Positions 7,592 to 16,201 of a DNA stretch of 64,000 bases are shown here, piece after piece. Both the position numbers and the translations under genes were made by a program. Under the pieces are notes generated by a model, which saw only the letters and a list, made by a program, of their open reading frames with translations, was not told the DNA's origin and ran no database searches. Position 1 is the stretch's first letter, and every line of letters starts with the position of its first letter. This DNA comes from Streptomyces smyrnaeus (lineage in GTDB: Bacteria; Actinomycetota; Actinomycetes; Streptomycetales; Streptomycetaceae), in the NCBI RefSeq assembly GCF_017676345.1, contig NZ_JAFFZM010000028.1, positions 1-64,000 on the forward strand, in the 5' to 3' direction.

Positions 7592-8296
7592 TTGACGGAT
7601 CAGGCACAGGGAGCAGCCGCCTTGAGCGCGGTCATCGCTGATGCCGCATCCGAGATCGCCCTTGCCCTCCGCGGCGAGGGCGATCCCTATGCGCTCTCGA
7701 GGATCCTGCGGCAGGAGGACGCCCTGGCACCCGCCGCGGTACGGGTGCTGGGCGCCGACGCGCTCGCCCCGTACGCGCTGGACGGCCACCCCGGCGCCGA
7801 CGGCGCGGGGAACGCGGACGCGGCCATGGTGCGCGAGGCCCTCACCGCGTTCCCGCCCACCGGTGACACCTCGGCGGTTTCGGCCTGGAGCTACCACGGG
7901 CTGGTGGAAGCCTCCCGCGCGTTCCTGCCCGCCCACACCACGCGCTGGCCGTCCCCGCCCGAGCCGGGGGACGACTGGCTCGACACCGAACCCTGGCCCC
8001 GGCTGTCCCACCGGGTCTCCCAGCTGGCGTCGCTGGCGCTGCCCGGACTCGCCCTCGACCTCACCGACCGGCTGGCCGGCCGCACCGAGGACCTGGCCCG
8101 CGGCTTCGTCCGCGCGGTGCGCCGCCGCGACTGGCACCAGTCGGCCGGACTGGGCCGGTGGCTGGCCAGGCTGCCGCAGACCCCGCCCACCCTCGGGCTG
8201 GACAGCGGGCTGCGCTTCGTACGGCAGATGAGCGACGACCCCCGGGTCGCCATCCACGTCACCGCCGCCCAGCGCTTCTTCGGACGGGGCCGGTGA
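7592..8296 (+). CDS. Uncharacterised 234-residue protein, second gene of peptide operon
   Basis: A 234-residue, Ala/Leu-rich, probably helical soluble protein with no family I recognise. A TTG at 7592 is chosen because GAGGGGG lies 6 nt upstream and the gene would then follow the peptide by 10 bp; a second TTG at 7622 is possible. Several Trp/His-rich spots stand out: VSAWSYHGLVEASRAF, WLDTEPWPRLSHRVSQLASL and RRRDWHQSAGLGRWLARLP. No membrane segment is seen. The stop overlaps the next start (GTGA), so the two are translationally coupled. Confidence 0.72.
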   Translation: MTDQAQGAAALSAVIADAASEIALALRGEGDPYALSRILRQEDALAPAAVRVLGADALAPYALDGHPGADGAGNADAAMVREALTAFPPTGDTSAVSAWSYHGLVEASRAFLPAHTTRWPSPPEPGDDWLDTEPWPRLSHRVSQLASLALPGLALDLTDRLAGRTEDLARGFVRAVRRRDWHQSAGLGRWLARLPQTPPTLGLDSGLRFVRQMSDDPRVAIHVTAAQRFFGRGR

Positions 8297-9324
8297 CCAC
8301 CGCGCGCCAGGCGGCTCCACAGCGGCGTCCGACAGCCGGGGCAGGAGGGGACGCGGACGCGGAGCTCCTCGACACCCTGGTGCGCGAGGCCCTGGGCTGG
8401 GCGGAGCGCAACCGCGAGCGCTTCCGCCTGCCCCCGGACGCCTCCACCACCGCCGACCCGAACCTGACCCTCAAACCGCTCGGCGAACTCGCCGAGCTGT
8501 CGGCGCTGATCGCGGCCTGCCACCCGCTGCCCGCCCTGCGCGCCCAAGCGGAACGACTGTTCTCCCACGCCTGGGAGGAGACCCGCGAGGGGGACCTGTT
8601 CACCGAGCTGATCAGGGGCGAACCGCAGGCCGCCTACCCCGTGGAGCTGTACGGCGTCTTCGCCCGGGCCGGGCTGCGCAACACCGCCGTCGACGCACTG
8701 GTGCGGACCACGACCGCGCTGCGCGGCTGGCGGGTGGCGCGCGAGGACCACACCCGGACGCTGTCGGTGCTCAACGCCGAGACCCGGATCGGGCTGCCGC
8801 CGCACGCCGACTTCGACGCGGTGCTGGCCCACACCGGGCTGGGCCGGCTGCCGGAGCCCTGGCTGCTGGAGTGCAGGACCGCCTACGGCCTCACCCACGA
8901 CGTCTTCCACCTCACCGACTGGGGCCGCGACCGGACCCGGCTCCCCCCGGCGTCGGCGGAGTATCTGCGGCTGTGGCTGCCCGCGTGGGTGGACAGCTGG
9001 CTGGACGAGCGGGTGTGGGACCTGGTGGGCGAGCTGCTGGCCGTGACCGCCTGCCTGCCCGACGCACCGTTCGACCCGGTGGCCTGGCAGCGGCTGGCCG
9101 GAGCCAGGACGGCGGACGGCGCCCTCCCCGAGCAGGGCGATCCGCCCCCGCCCGGCACCGGCGCCACCGATGTCTTCTTCGCCTGCTACCACTCCACCCT
9201 GGTGCTGGCCTTCGCCGGCACCCTGGCCCGCGGCGCGCACCCATGCGCGAACGCGGCGACGAACGTGAGCGCGAGCGCGAACCCGACCGCGAACGCGAAC
9301 CCCGAGAGCGAGGCCACCGGATGA
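8293..9324 (+). CDS. Uncharacterised protein, tandem paralogue 1 (possibly DUF6895-type)
   Basis: A 343-residue soluble protein starting at a GTG that overlaps the preceding stop. It is homologous over its length to the next gene. Matching blocks are a helical N-terminal segment with KPLGELAEL, a VELYGVFA segment, LSVLNAETRIGL, the motif AYGLTHDVFHLTDWG (His202, His206, Trp210) and a C-terminal YHSTLVLAFAG. I associate this type with the Pfam entry DUF6895 but could not check it. The spaced His residues and conserved Trp suggest a ligand or metal site, which is inference. The last 30 residues are a low-complexity Ala/Asn/Thr/Ser tail absent from the paralogue. It overlaps the next gene by ATGA. 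Confidence 0.75.
   Translation: MTTARQAAPQRRPTAGAGGDADAELLDTLVREALGWAERNRERFRLPPDASTTADPNLTLKPLGELAELSALIAACHPLPALRAQAERLFSHAWEETREGDLFTELIRGEPQAAYPVELYGVFARAGLRNTAVDALVRTTTALRGWRVAREDHTRTLSVLNAETRIGLPPHADFDAVLAHTGLGRLPEPWLLECRTAYGLTHDVFHLTDWGRDRTRLPPASAEYLRLWLPAWVDSWLDERVWDLVGELLAVTACLPDAPFDPVAWQRLAGARTADGALPEQGDPPPPGTGATDVFFACYHSTLVLAFAGTLARGAHPCANAATNVSASANPTANANPESEATG
9240..9315 (+). repeat. Low-complexity GCGAAC-rich stretch
   Basis: The 3' end of the first paralogue is built from irregular repeats of GCGAAC and GCGAGC. They encode an Ala/Asn/Ser-rich tail just before the overlapping start of the second paralogue. The stretch looks prone to slippage. Confidence 0.55.
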
Positions 9325-10250
9325 CCGTGACGACTCCCGCTCCCCCCGCGCTGCTGCACACCGTCGGTGACCGCGCGCTGAGCTGGCTCGACGCCCACCG
9401 CGACCACTTCCGGCTGACCGAGGCGGACCTGGCGCGGGGAGACACGCTGGTCGAACGCCTCAAGCCGATCGGCGAACTGGCGATCAACATGCGGATGCTC
9501 TTCCGCGAGGGAGTGGCGGGCGGCCGGCAGCGCGCCCGTGCCGGATCGCTGCTGGACTTCGCCTGGCGGGAGCTGCTGGACGGCGGCGGCGTGCTGGCCA
9601 TGCACCAGCACAACGAGCCCTTCTCGCCCGTGTCCCTGGAGATCTACGCGGTCTTCCACGAACTGGGCTACCGGCACCCCGGCCTGGAGGCCGCGCTGGA
9701 GACACCCCGGCGCACCGCCACCTGGCAGGCGCTGGAAATGGCCCCGACACGCCGGCTGGGCGTCCTCAACGCGGAACGCAGGATGGGTCTGACGCCCAGC
9801 GGCGACTTCGCCGAGGCGCTCGCAGCCACCTGGCTCGGCCGACGCCCCGAGCCGTGGACGGTGCATCTGCACATCGCCTACGACATCACGCACACGGTCT
9901 TCCACCTCACCAACTGGGGCGAGAACCCGGAGGGCATCCCGGCGCCGCTCGCCGAGTATCTGGAGCTGTATCTGCCGGCCTGGGCGGCGGACTGGGCCGA
10001 ACTCGAACACTGGGACCTGCTGGGCGAACTCCTCATCGTCGACGCCTGTCTGCCGCGCCCCGGGCTGGACGGGCAGCTGTGGGAGCCGTACGCGGCGGCG
10101 CAGGCCGAGTCCGGGGCGATGCCGGTGCACGGCCGGATGCCCCAGGGCGACCCGTCCGACGTCTTCGACATCGTGCACCACCCCACGCTGGTCGCCGCGT
10201 TCGCATCGGCCATGGCCACCTCCCGCTCGCTGTCGGCGGGCGGCGTATGA
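9321..10250 (+). CDS. Uncharacterised protein, tandem paralogue 2 (possibly DUF6895-type)
   Basis: A 309-residue protein whose ATG overlaps the previous stop (ATGA). It shares the architecture of its upstream neighbour: ALSWLDAHRDHFRL at the N-terminus, LKPIGELAINMRML, SLEIYAVFHELGYR, LGVLNAERRMGLTP, AYDITHTVFHLTNWG (His191, His195, Trp199) and IVHHPTLVAAFASAMA at the end. Identity is spread evenly, which points to an old tandem duplication rather than a recent copy. Two related but diverged subunits in one coupled operon suggest a heteromeric complex; that is inference. It overlaps the serine hydrolase gene by ATGA. Confidence 0.76.
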   Translation: MTVTTPAPPALLHTVGDRALSWLDAHRDHFRLTEADLARGDTLVERLKPIGELAINMRMLFREGVAGGRQRARAGSLLDFAWRELLDGGGVLAMHQHNEPFSPVSLEIYAVFHELGYRHPGLEAALETPRRTATWQALEMAPTRRLGVLNAERRMGLTPSGDFAEALAATWLGRRPEPWTVHLHIAYDITHTVFHLTNWGENPEGIPAPLAEYLELYLPAWAADWAELEHWDLLGELLIVDACLPRPGLDGQLWEPYAAAQAESGAMPVHGRMPQGDPSDVFDIVHHPTLVAAFASAMATSRSLSAGGV

Positions 10251-11305
10251 AGACGCTGCTGCCGGTGCGGACAACCGGCTCCGAGGCGGCGCTGCGGGAC
10301 CGGATCACCCTGGAGGCGGCCCGCATCGAAGCGCCCGACGTGGTGCTCGGCGTCACCCGCGGCGGCAGGCGCACCGTGGTGACCGGTGGCCGGGCGCCCG
10401 AGCCCGCGACCCCGCGCGAGGCGCTGCGCTACGAGTTGGGCTCGCTGTCCAAGACGTTCACCGTGCTGCTGATGGCCGCACTGGCCGCCGAGGGGCTGCT
10501 GACCCAGGACGACCGGCTGGCCGCCCATCTGCCGCGCACGCTGCGACTGCCGCACCCGGCCTCCCGCCGCATCGCACTGCGCCATCTGGCCACCCACACC
10601 TCGGGGCTGCCCCGGATTCCGCGCGACCTGCTCCCCGGGGCACTGCTGCGTCCGCGCCACAGCGGCTACGCCCGCTACGACACCGAGCGCCTGCTACGTG
10701 CCTTCGCCACCACCCGGCCCCGGCACCCGGCGGGACGCCGCTGGAACTACTCCAACTTCGGCGTCGCGCTGCTGGGCTCCGCGCTGGCCCGGGCGGGCTC
10801 GGCCGCCTATCCGGCGCTGCTGGGCACCCGGGTGCTGCGGCCCCTCGGGCTGACCGGCACCACGCTGGGGCCGGGCCCGGTGGGTGCGGACGCCGTGGGG
10901 CACCGTGCGAACGGCCGCAGCCCGCTTCCCCCCACCGACATGGGCGCGTTCGCCGCCGCCGGGGCCGTCCGGGCCACCCCGCACGACATGCTCAGCTATC
11001 TGGAGGCCCATCTGCACCCCGCCGGCACCCCGCTGAGCGGGCCGCTGAAGGAGGTGCAGGAGCCGCAGCTGCACCGCGGCGGCAGGCGTGGCGAGACGCA
11101 CACCCTCACCTGGTTCCAGCACCCGGCGCCGGGCGGGCCGATCCTCTTCCACGCCGGCGCGACGTTCGGGCAGCAGGCGTTCGCCGGATACCATCCGGCA
11201 TCCGGCGTCGGCGTTGCGGCGGTGGCCACCCGCTGGTCCCGGGCCTGCCGACTGGTGCCGGTCGCGTATGAGTTGCTGTACGCGTTGGCCGAGGAGGACC
11301 GCTGA
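10247..11305 (+). CDS. Serine hydrolase, class C beta-lactamase/PBP-like
   Basis: A 352-residue serine hydrolase of the beta-lactamase/DD-peptidase superfamily. The three catalytic motifs are visible: S66-L-S-K69 in YELGSLSKTFT, Y168-S-N170 in RWNYSNFG, and the third motif H302-A-G304 in ILFHAGATFG. No signal peptide is present, so it is probably cytoplasmic, unlike true DD-peptidases or secreted beta-lactamases. Relatives include D-aminopeptidases and esterases. It closes the five-gene coupled operon that begins with the 61-residue peptide, so it may act on a small product or peptide made by that operon. Substrate unknown. Confidence 0.85.
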   Translation: MKTLLPVRTTGSEAALRDRITLEAARIEAPDVVLGVTRGGRRTVVTGGRAPEPATPREALRYELGSLSKTFTVLLMAALAAEGLLTQDDRLAAHLPRTLRLPHPASRRIALRHLATHTSGLPRIPRDLLPGALLRPRHSGYARYDTERLLRAFATTRPRHPAGRRWNYSNFGVALLGSALARAGSAAYPALLGTRVLRPLGLTGTTLGPGPVGADAVGHRANGRSPLPPTDMGAFAAAGAVRATPHDMLSYLEAHLHPAGTPLSGPLKEVQEPQLHRGGRRGETHTLTWFQHPAPGGPILFHAGATFGQQAFAGYHPASGVGVAAVATRWSRACRLVPVAYELLYALAEEDR

Positions 11306-11370
11306 ACGGTGCCCCCTCCCATGTGCTGAGAAGGGGCCGCCCCGCACCGCCGTCCGCAGGCTGCGGGCGG

Positions 11371-11393
11371 CCCGCGCCTGTTCGGGGCGCGGG
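11371..11393. terminator. Hairpin between convergent genes
   Basis: CCCGCGCC and GGCGCGGG arms around a short loop lie in the 92 bp between the serine hydrolase and the converging rmdB. A second, less perfect inverted repeat (CCGTCCGCAG-type) lies just before it. Confidence 0.55.
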
Positions 11394-11397
11394 GACG

Positions 11398-13656
11398 CTA
11401 CGGGGTCCGCGCGGGCGGCCCGGACGATACGGAGCGGGCCGCCGGCACCTCCCGCGCCCGCAGCCACGCGGTCGTCTCGCCGGGCGGCATGGCCGCGGCC
11501 ACCAGCCAGCCCTGCACCGCGTCGCACCCCAGGTCCCGCAACCGCTCCCACGTCTCGTCGTCCTCGACGCCCTCGGCGACCACCAGCAGCCCCAGCGAGT
11601 GCGCGAGATCGACGGTGCACCGCACGATCTCCGCGTCCTCGGTGTCCACCGCCAGCCGCGCCACGAACGACCGGTCGATCTTCAGCTCGCTCACCGGGAG
11701 CCGCCGCAGGTGGACCAGCGAGGAGTAGCCCGTCCCGAAGTCGTCCAGCGACATCTTGACGCCGTGCCCGGTCAGCCCGGCCAGGGTGTCGGCGGCCTGC
11801 TGCGGGTCCTCCAGCAGCACATGCTCGGTGATCTCCAGCTGCAGCGCGCCGGGCGGCACCCCGTGCCGGGCCAGCCGGGCGGCAACGGCGCCCGCGAAGC
11901 CGGGCGAGTGGACATCGCGCGGCGAGACGTTGACGGCGACCGGCACCGTCAGCCCGCCGGAACGCCAGACGGCCACCTGGGCGAGTGCGGTCTCCAGCAC
12001 GTACTCGGTCAGCCGCGGCATCAGTCCGGAGGTCTCGGCGATGGCGATGAACTCGTCCGGGGGAACCCGGCCCCGCTCGGGGTGCGCCCACCGCACCAGC
12101 GCCTCCAGCCCGGAGACGGTGCCGTCGAAGCCGACCTTCGGCTGGTAGTGCAGCTCGACCTCGCCCGCGTCGAGCGCGCGCCGCAGATCGGCCAGCAGCC
12201 CGAGGCGGTCGGGGGTGTTGCCGTCCCGGGTGGCCTCGTAGACCTCCACGGCCGTGCGGTCCCGCTTGGCCTCGTACATGGCCACATCGGCCCGGCGCAA
12301 CAGCCCCTCGGCCTCGGTGGCGTGCTCCGGGAAGACGGCGACGCCCGCGCTGGCCTCCAGCACCAGCGTCAGCCCGTCCAGGTCGAGCGGGGAGCTGAGC
12401 GCGGAGACCAGGCTGCGCGCGATCCGCTGGGCGCTGGTCGTGGAGTCGGCGACGGGCAGCAGCACGGCGAACTCGTCCCCGCCGAGCCGGGCCGCCTCGG
12501 CGCCGCGCGGCAGTGCGGCCCGCAGCCGCTCGGCGATCTGGAGCAGCAGCCGGTCGCCTGCCAGGTGGCCGAGGGTGTCGTTGACGGAGCGGAACCGGTC
12601 GAGGTCGATCAGGACCAGCGCGGAGCGGGTCGAGGTGCGTTCGGCCTCGTCCAGCGCCGCCCAGGCGCGCTCCAGCAGCCACAGCCGGTTGGGCAGCCCG
12701 GTGAGCGGATCCCGCAGCTGTTCCTCGGCACGGGCGCGGGCGATGCGCAGCGTGGAGTCGAGCGCGATCAGCGGAATGGCGAACAGCGGGAGCAGCGGCG
12801 GCTTGTGGACGGCGACGACGACGATGAGCGGTGCGATGCCCAACAGCGCCACGGCCACCAGCCCCTGCCGGACCAGCGCGGTGCGCAGCGCGGAGGGCAG
12901 CCCCCGGGTGCGCGGGGCGAAGCAGAACCACTGGAGCGCCCGGGTCACCAGCAGATAGACGCCGGCCGCCAAGGGCACGGCCGCGGCTGCCGTCGCCGAC
13001 CAGGTGTCGGGCCGCCACGGGTGCTCGACCGACGGGTGCACGCCGCACAGCGTGAGAGCCAGTCCGGCGGCGCCGATACCGAGGATGTCGACGGCGCCGT
13101 GCACGCACGCCTGCCGCCACTTGGTCCGGCGGGCCGCACCGACCAGGACGACGACGGCGAGGCTGACGAGCAGCGCGGGCACCCAGCCGTGCAGCAGCAG
13201 GATCGCCAGTGTGAGCGCGGGCCCCGAGCCCGTGCCGCCCCACCAGCGGTCCCGGCTCATGGTGACCAGGTGCGCCACCACGCAGCCGGTGAGGAGCGCG
13301 AACGACCAGCCGGCCGCGCCACCGGGGAAGAGCGCGTGGCCCCGTGACAGCACCCGGGCGACACCCGCGGCCAGCGCCAGCGCGGCGGCGGCCACGGCCA
13401 GCACGGGCAGCAGCGGCGGGCGCAGCGCGACCAGCCGGTGGAGCCAGTGGGCTTCTTCGGTCCCGCCGGATCCGCCGCCGCTCGCCCCACCGCCGGGCCC
13501 ACTGCCGGTGCCCCCGCCGCCGGGCGCACGAGCGCCCCTGCTCGCCGCCCTGCCCCCGGACCTGCCCGCCCTGGCGTCTCGCCCAGCCCCGCCCCGGGTG
13601 CCGTCCGAGGGCAGGCGGGAGAACGGGGGCCTGGATCCCCCGGAGAAATCCAGCAT
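11398..13656 (-). CDS. rmdB: Membrane GGDEF-EAL protein, RmdB-like c-di-GMP enzyme
   Basis: A 752-residue c-di-GMP turnover protein. An N-terminal Gly-rich disordered tail (residues 1-70) is followed by about seven hydrophobic helices (75-310), a GGDEF domain with intact GGDEF at 392-396, and an EAL domain with intact EAL at 518-520 plus downstream EITEHVLL, DDFGTGYSSL and KIDRSF motifs. No RxxD inhibitory site precedes GGDEF. Organisation, size and position next to ligA match RmdB (SCO5495), reported as a phosphodiesterase affecting Streptomyces development. The start in the Gly-rich stretch is uncertain. It is the only gene in its transcription unit. Confidence 0.9.
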   Translation of the reverse strand: MLDFSGGSRPPFSRLPSDGTRGGAGRDARAGRSGGRAASRGARAPGGGGTGSGPGGGASGGGSGGTEEAHWLHRLVALRPPLLPVLAVAAAALALAAGVARVLSRGHALFPGGAAGWSFALLTGCVVAHLVTMSRDRWWGGTGSGPALTLAILLLHGWVPALLVSLAVVVLVGAARRTKWRQACVHGAVDILGIGAAGLALTLCGVHPSVEHPWRPDTWSATAAAAVPLAAGVYLLVTRALQWFCFAPRTRGLPSALRTALVRQGLVAVALLGIAPLIVVVAVHKPPLLPLFAIPLIALDSTLRIARARAEEQLRDPLTGLPNRLWLLERAWAALDEAERTSTRSALVLIDLDRFRSVNDTLGHLAGDRLLLQIAERLRAALPRGAEAARLGGDEFAVLLPVADSTTSAQRIARSLVSALSSPLDLDGLTLVLEASAGVAVFPEHATEAEGLLRRADVAMYEAKRDRTAVEVYEATRDGNTPDRLGLLADLRRALDAGEVELHYQPKVGFDGTVSGLEALVRWAHPERGRVPPDEFIAIAETSGLMPRLTEYVLETALAQVAVWRSGGLTVPVAVNVSPRDVHSPGFAGAVAARLARHGVPPGALQLEITEHVLLEDPQQAADTLAGLTGHGVKMSLDDFGTGYSSLVHLRRLPVSELKIDRSFVARLAVDTEDAEIVRCTVDLAHSLGLLVVAEGVEDDETWERLRDLGCDAVQGWLVAAAMPPGETTAWLRAREVPAARSVSSGPPARTP

Positions 13657-13949
13657 CCTGGTCCCTCTCGCAGCCGTCCACGCCTGCCCTCGCCACGACA
13701 GGCGTCTATGTCAACAGTAGGCCGCTGCCTGGGCGCAGGGGCAGCGATCGGCCGCTGTTGCCCTGAATGCGTCTATGCCGGTCGTGCCCAACTCCGGTGT
13801 GCCGTAAGGGCTCCGGTACCCAGCGCCCGGGGCCCGGCCACGTGAGCGGCGGGGCTCGGGTGGCTGGATGTGGTCTGTGCGTGAACAGCCGTGCGAGGGG
13901 GGAACGTTGGGGCTTGTCCCGGACTCACCCCTGGTGGCCCACTCCGCCG
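13657..13949. other. Intergenic region upstream of rmdB
   Basis: These 293 bp between rmdB and the ligA stop hold no convincing gene. Two direct copies of GCGTCTATG (13702-13710 and 13769-13777) are 67 bp apart, and a TTGACA hexamer on the minus strand overlaps the first copy, but I see no good minus-ten partner. It probably contains the rmdB promoter and the ligA terminator. Confidence 0.45.
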
Positions 13950-16187
13950 TCAGGCGTCCGCTTCCTCCTCTTCCCCAGTGGCAAGGGCGGCCTCCCGGGC
14001 TGCTTCCGGCCCCTCGGCCAACAGGACGGCGAACCCGTCGTCGTCCAGAATCGGCACCTTCGCCTGCACCGCCTTGTCGTATTTCGAGCCAGGGTTCTCC
14101 CCCACGATGACGAAGTCCGTCTTCTTCGACACCGATCCGGTGACCTTGGCGCCCCGCTCCTGCAGCGCGGCCTTGGCGCCGTCCCGGGTGTAGGAGGCCA
14201 GGGTGCCGGTGACGACCGTGGTCAGCCCCTCCAGCGGGCGCGGGCCCTCCTCACCGGTGGACTCCTCCTCCATCCGGACTCCGGCCGCTGCCCACCGCTG
14301 AACGATCTCGCGGTGCCAGTCCTCGGCGAACCACGCCTTGAGCGAGGCGGCGATCGTCGGCCCCACGCCCTCGGTGGCGGCCAACTCCTCCTCCTCGGCT
14401 TCGGCGATCCGCTCCAGCGAGCGGAACTCGCGGGCCAGCGCCTCCGCGGCGACCGGTCCGACGTGCCGGATGGAGAGTCCGGTGATGATCCGGGCGAGCG
14501 GACGGTCCTTGGCCGCCCGGATGTTCTCCAGCATCGCCAGGGTGTTCTTCCGGGGCTCGCCCTGCTTGTTGGCGAAGAGGGTGACCGTCTTGTCCTCACC
14601 GGTCTCCGGGTCACGCTTGGGCAGCCCGCTGTCCGGGTCGACGACGTAGGCCACGATGGGCAGCAGGTCCTCGACGGTCAGGTCGAACAGCCCGCCCTCG
14701 TCGCGCAGCGGCGGCTCCTTGGGCTCCAACGGCTGGGTCAGCGCGCTGGCGACGACATAACCGAAGTGCTCGATGTCCAGCGCCTTGCGGCCCGCCAGGT
14801 AGAACAGCCGCTCGCGCAACTGGGCCGGGCAGGAGCGGGCGTTGGGACAGCGCAGGTCGACATCGCCCTCCTTCATGGGCTGGAGCGGCGAGCCGCACTC
14901 GGGGCACTCGGCGGGCATCACGAACTCCCGCTCGCTGCCGTCCCGAAGATCGGCGACCGGGCCGAGGATCTCGGGAATGACGTCGCCCGCCTTGCGCAGC
15001 ACCACCGTGTCCCCGATCAGCACGCCCTTGGCCTTGACGACGTCCTGGTTGTGCAGGGTGGCGAACTCGACCTCGGAGCCGGCGACCGTGATCGGCTCCA
15101 CCACGGCGTACGGCGTCACCCGGCCGGTGCGGCCCACGCCGACGCGGATGTCGACCAGCTTGGTGTTGACCTCCTCCGGCGCGTACTTCCACGCGATGGC
15201 CCAGCGGGGTGCCCGGGAGGTGGCACCGAGCCGTCCCTGGAGGCGGATCTCGTCGAGTTTGACGACGACACCGTCGATCTCGTGCTCCACCGAATGACGG
15301 TGCTCGCCGTAGTAGGAGATGAACTCGCGTACGCCCACCAGCCCGTCCACCACCTTGGCGTGCGCGGAGGTCGGCAGACCCCATTCGCGCAGCAGCTGAT
15401 AGACGTTCGAGAGGCGGGCGAAGTCCTCCTTGGCGAAGCCCTCCAGGGCTCCGATGCCGTGCACCACCATGTGCAGCGGGCGGGTGGCCGTCACCCGCGG
15501 GTCCTTCTGCCGCAGCGAGCCGGCCGCGGCGTTGCGCGGGTTGGCGAACGGCTTGTCGCCCGCCTCCACCAGCCGGGCGTTCAGTTCCTGGAAGCGCTCC
15601 ATGGGGAAGAACACCTCACCGCGCACCTCGACCAGCTCCGGCAGCCGCTCGCCGCTCAGCCGCTCGGGGATGTCGGCGATGGTGCGGATGTTGGGCGTGA
15701 TGTCCTCACCGGTGCGGCCGTCGCCGCGGGTCGCCGCGCGGGTCAGCCGCCCGTGTTCGTAGGTGAGGTTCACCGCGAGGCCGTCGACCTTCAGCTCGCA
15801 CAGGAAGTGGTAGTCCACCCCTTCCAGCTCGCGGGCCACGCGGTCCGCCCACTCGCCCAGTTCCGCGTCGTCGAAGGCGTTGTCCAGCGAGAGCATCCGC
15901 TCCCGGTGGGCGACCTCCGTGAACTCCGTCTCGTAGCGCCCGGCGACCTTCTGGGTCGGGGAGTCCGGTGTGCGCAGGGAGGGGTACTCCTCCTCCAGCG
16001 CCTCCAGCCCGCGCAACAACCGGTCGAACTCGGCGTCGCTGACGACCGGTGCGTCCTTCACGTAGTACCGGAAGCGGTGCTCCTCGATCTGCTCCGCGAG
16101 GCGCTGGTGCTCCTCCCGCTTTCGCGCCGGGACCGCCACGTCCTGCCGCGTCTCGGCGGAGACCGTTCCGTCCTGTTCGCCGGCCAC
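13950..16187 (-). CDS. ligA: NAD-dependent DNA ligase
   Basis: LigA, about 745 residues, seals nicks in replication and repair. Visible domains in order: Ia with YYVKDAPVVSDAEFDRLL; the adenylation domain with Lys133 in CELKVDGLAVN; the OB fold with HNQDVVKAKGVLIGDTVVLR; the four-Cys zinc finger (CPECGSPL, LRCPNARSCPAQL); helix-hairpin-helix repeats; and a C-terminal BRCT domain with TGTLASYTRDGAKAAL. The GTG at 16187 has GGGAGG at about 7 nt and gives MAGEQD, matching the usual Streptomyces N-terminus; another GTG at 16205 overlaps the upstream stop. It is third in an operon with the SDR and MetE-like genes. Confidence 0.96.
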   Translation of the reverse strand: MAGEQDGTVSAETRQDVAVPARKREEHQRLAEQIEEHRFRYYVKDAPVVSDAEFDRLLRGLEALEEEYPSLRTPDSPTQKVAGRYETEFTEVAHRERMLSLDNAFDDAELGEWADRVARELEGVDYHFLCELKVDGLAVNLTYEHGRLTRAATRGDGRTGEDITPNIRTIADIPERLSGERLPELVEVRGEVFFPMERFQELNARLVEAGDKPFANPRNAAAGSLRQKDPRVTATRPLHMVVHGIGALEGFAKEDFARLSNVYQLLREWGLPTSAHAKVVDGLVGVREFISYYGEHRHSVEHEIDGVVVKLDEIRLQGRLGATSRAPRWAIAWKYAPEEVNTKLVDIRVGVGRTGRVTPYAVVEPITVAGSEVEFATLHNQDVVKAKGVLIGDTVVLRKAGDVIPEILGPVADLRDGSEREFVMPAECPECGSPLQPMKEGDVDLRCPNARSCPAQLRERLFYLAGRKALDIEHFGYVVASALTQPLEPKEPPLRDEGGLFDLTVEDLLPIVAYVVDPDSGLPKRDPETGEDKTVTLFANKQGEPRKNTLAMLENIRAAKDRPLARIITGLSIRHVGPVAAEALAREFRSLERIAEAEEEELAATEGVGPTIAASLKAWFAEDWHREIVQRWAAAGVRMEEESTGEEGPRPLEGLTTVVTGTLASYTRDGAKAALQERGAKVTGSVSKKTDFVIVGENPGSKYDKAVQAKVPILDDDGFAVLLAEGPEAAREAALATGEEEEADA

Positions 16188-16201
16188 CGTTGGTCCTCCC
16201 G

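Noticed and set aside
10694..13696. 1000-residue minus-strand frame over the serine hydrolase and rmdB
   Set aside because: It is an out-of-frame shadow of rmdB, rich in Arg/Ala/Gly as expected from high-GC shadows.
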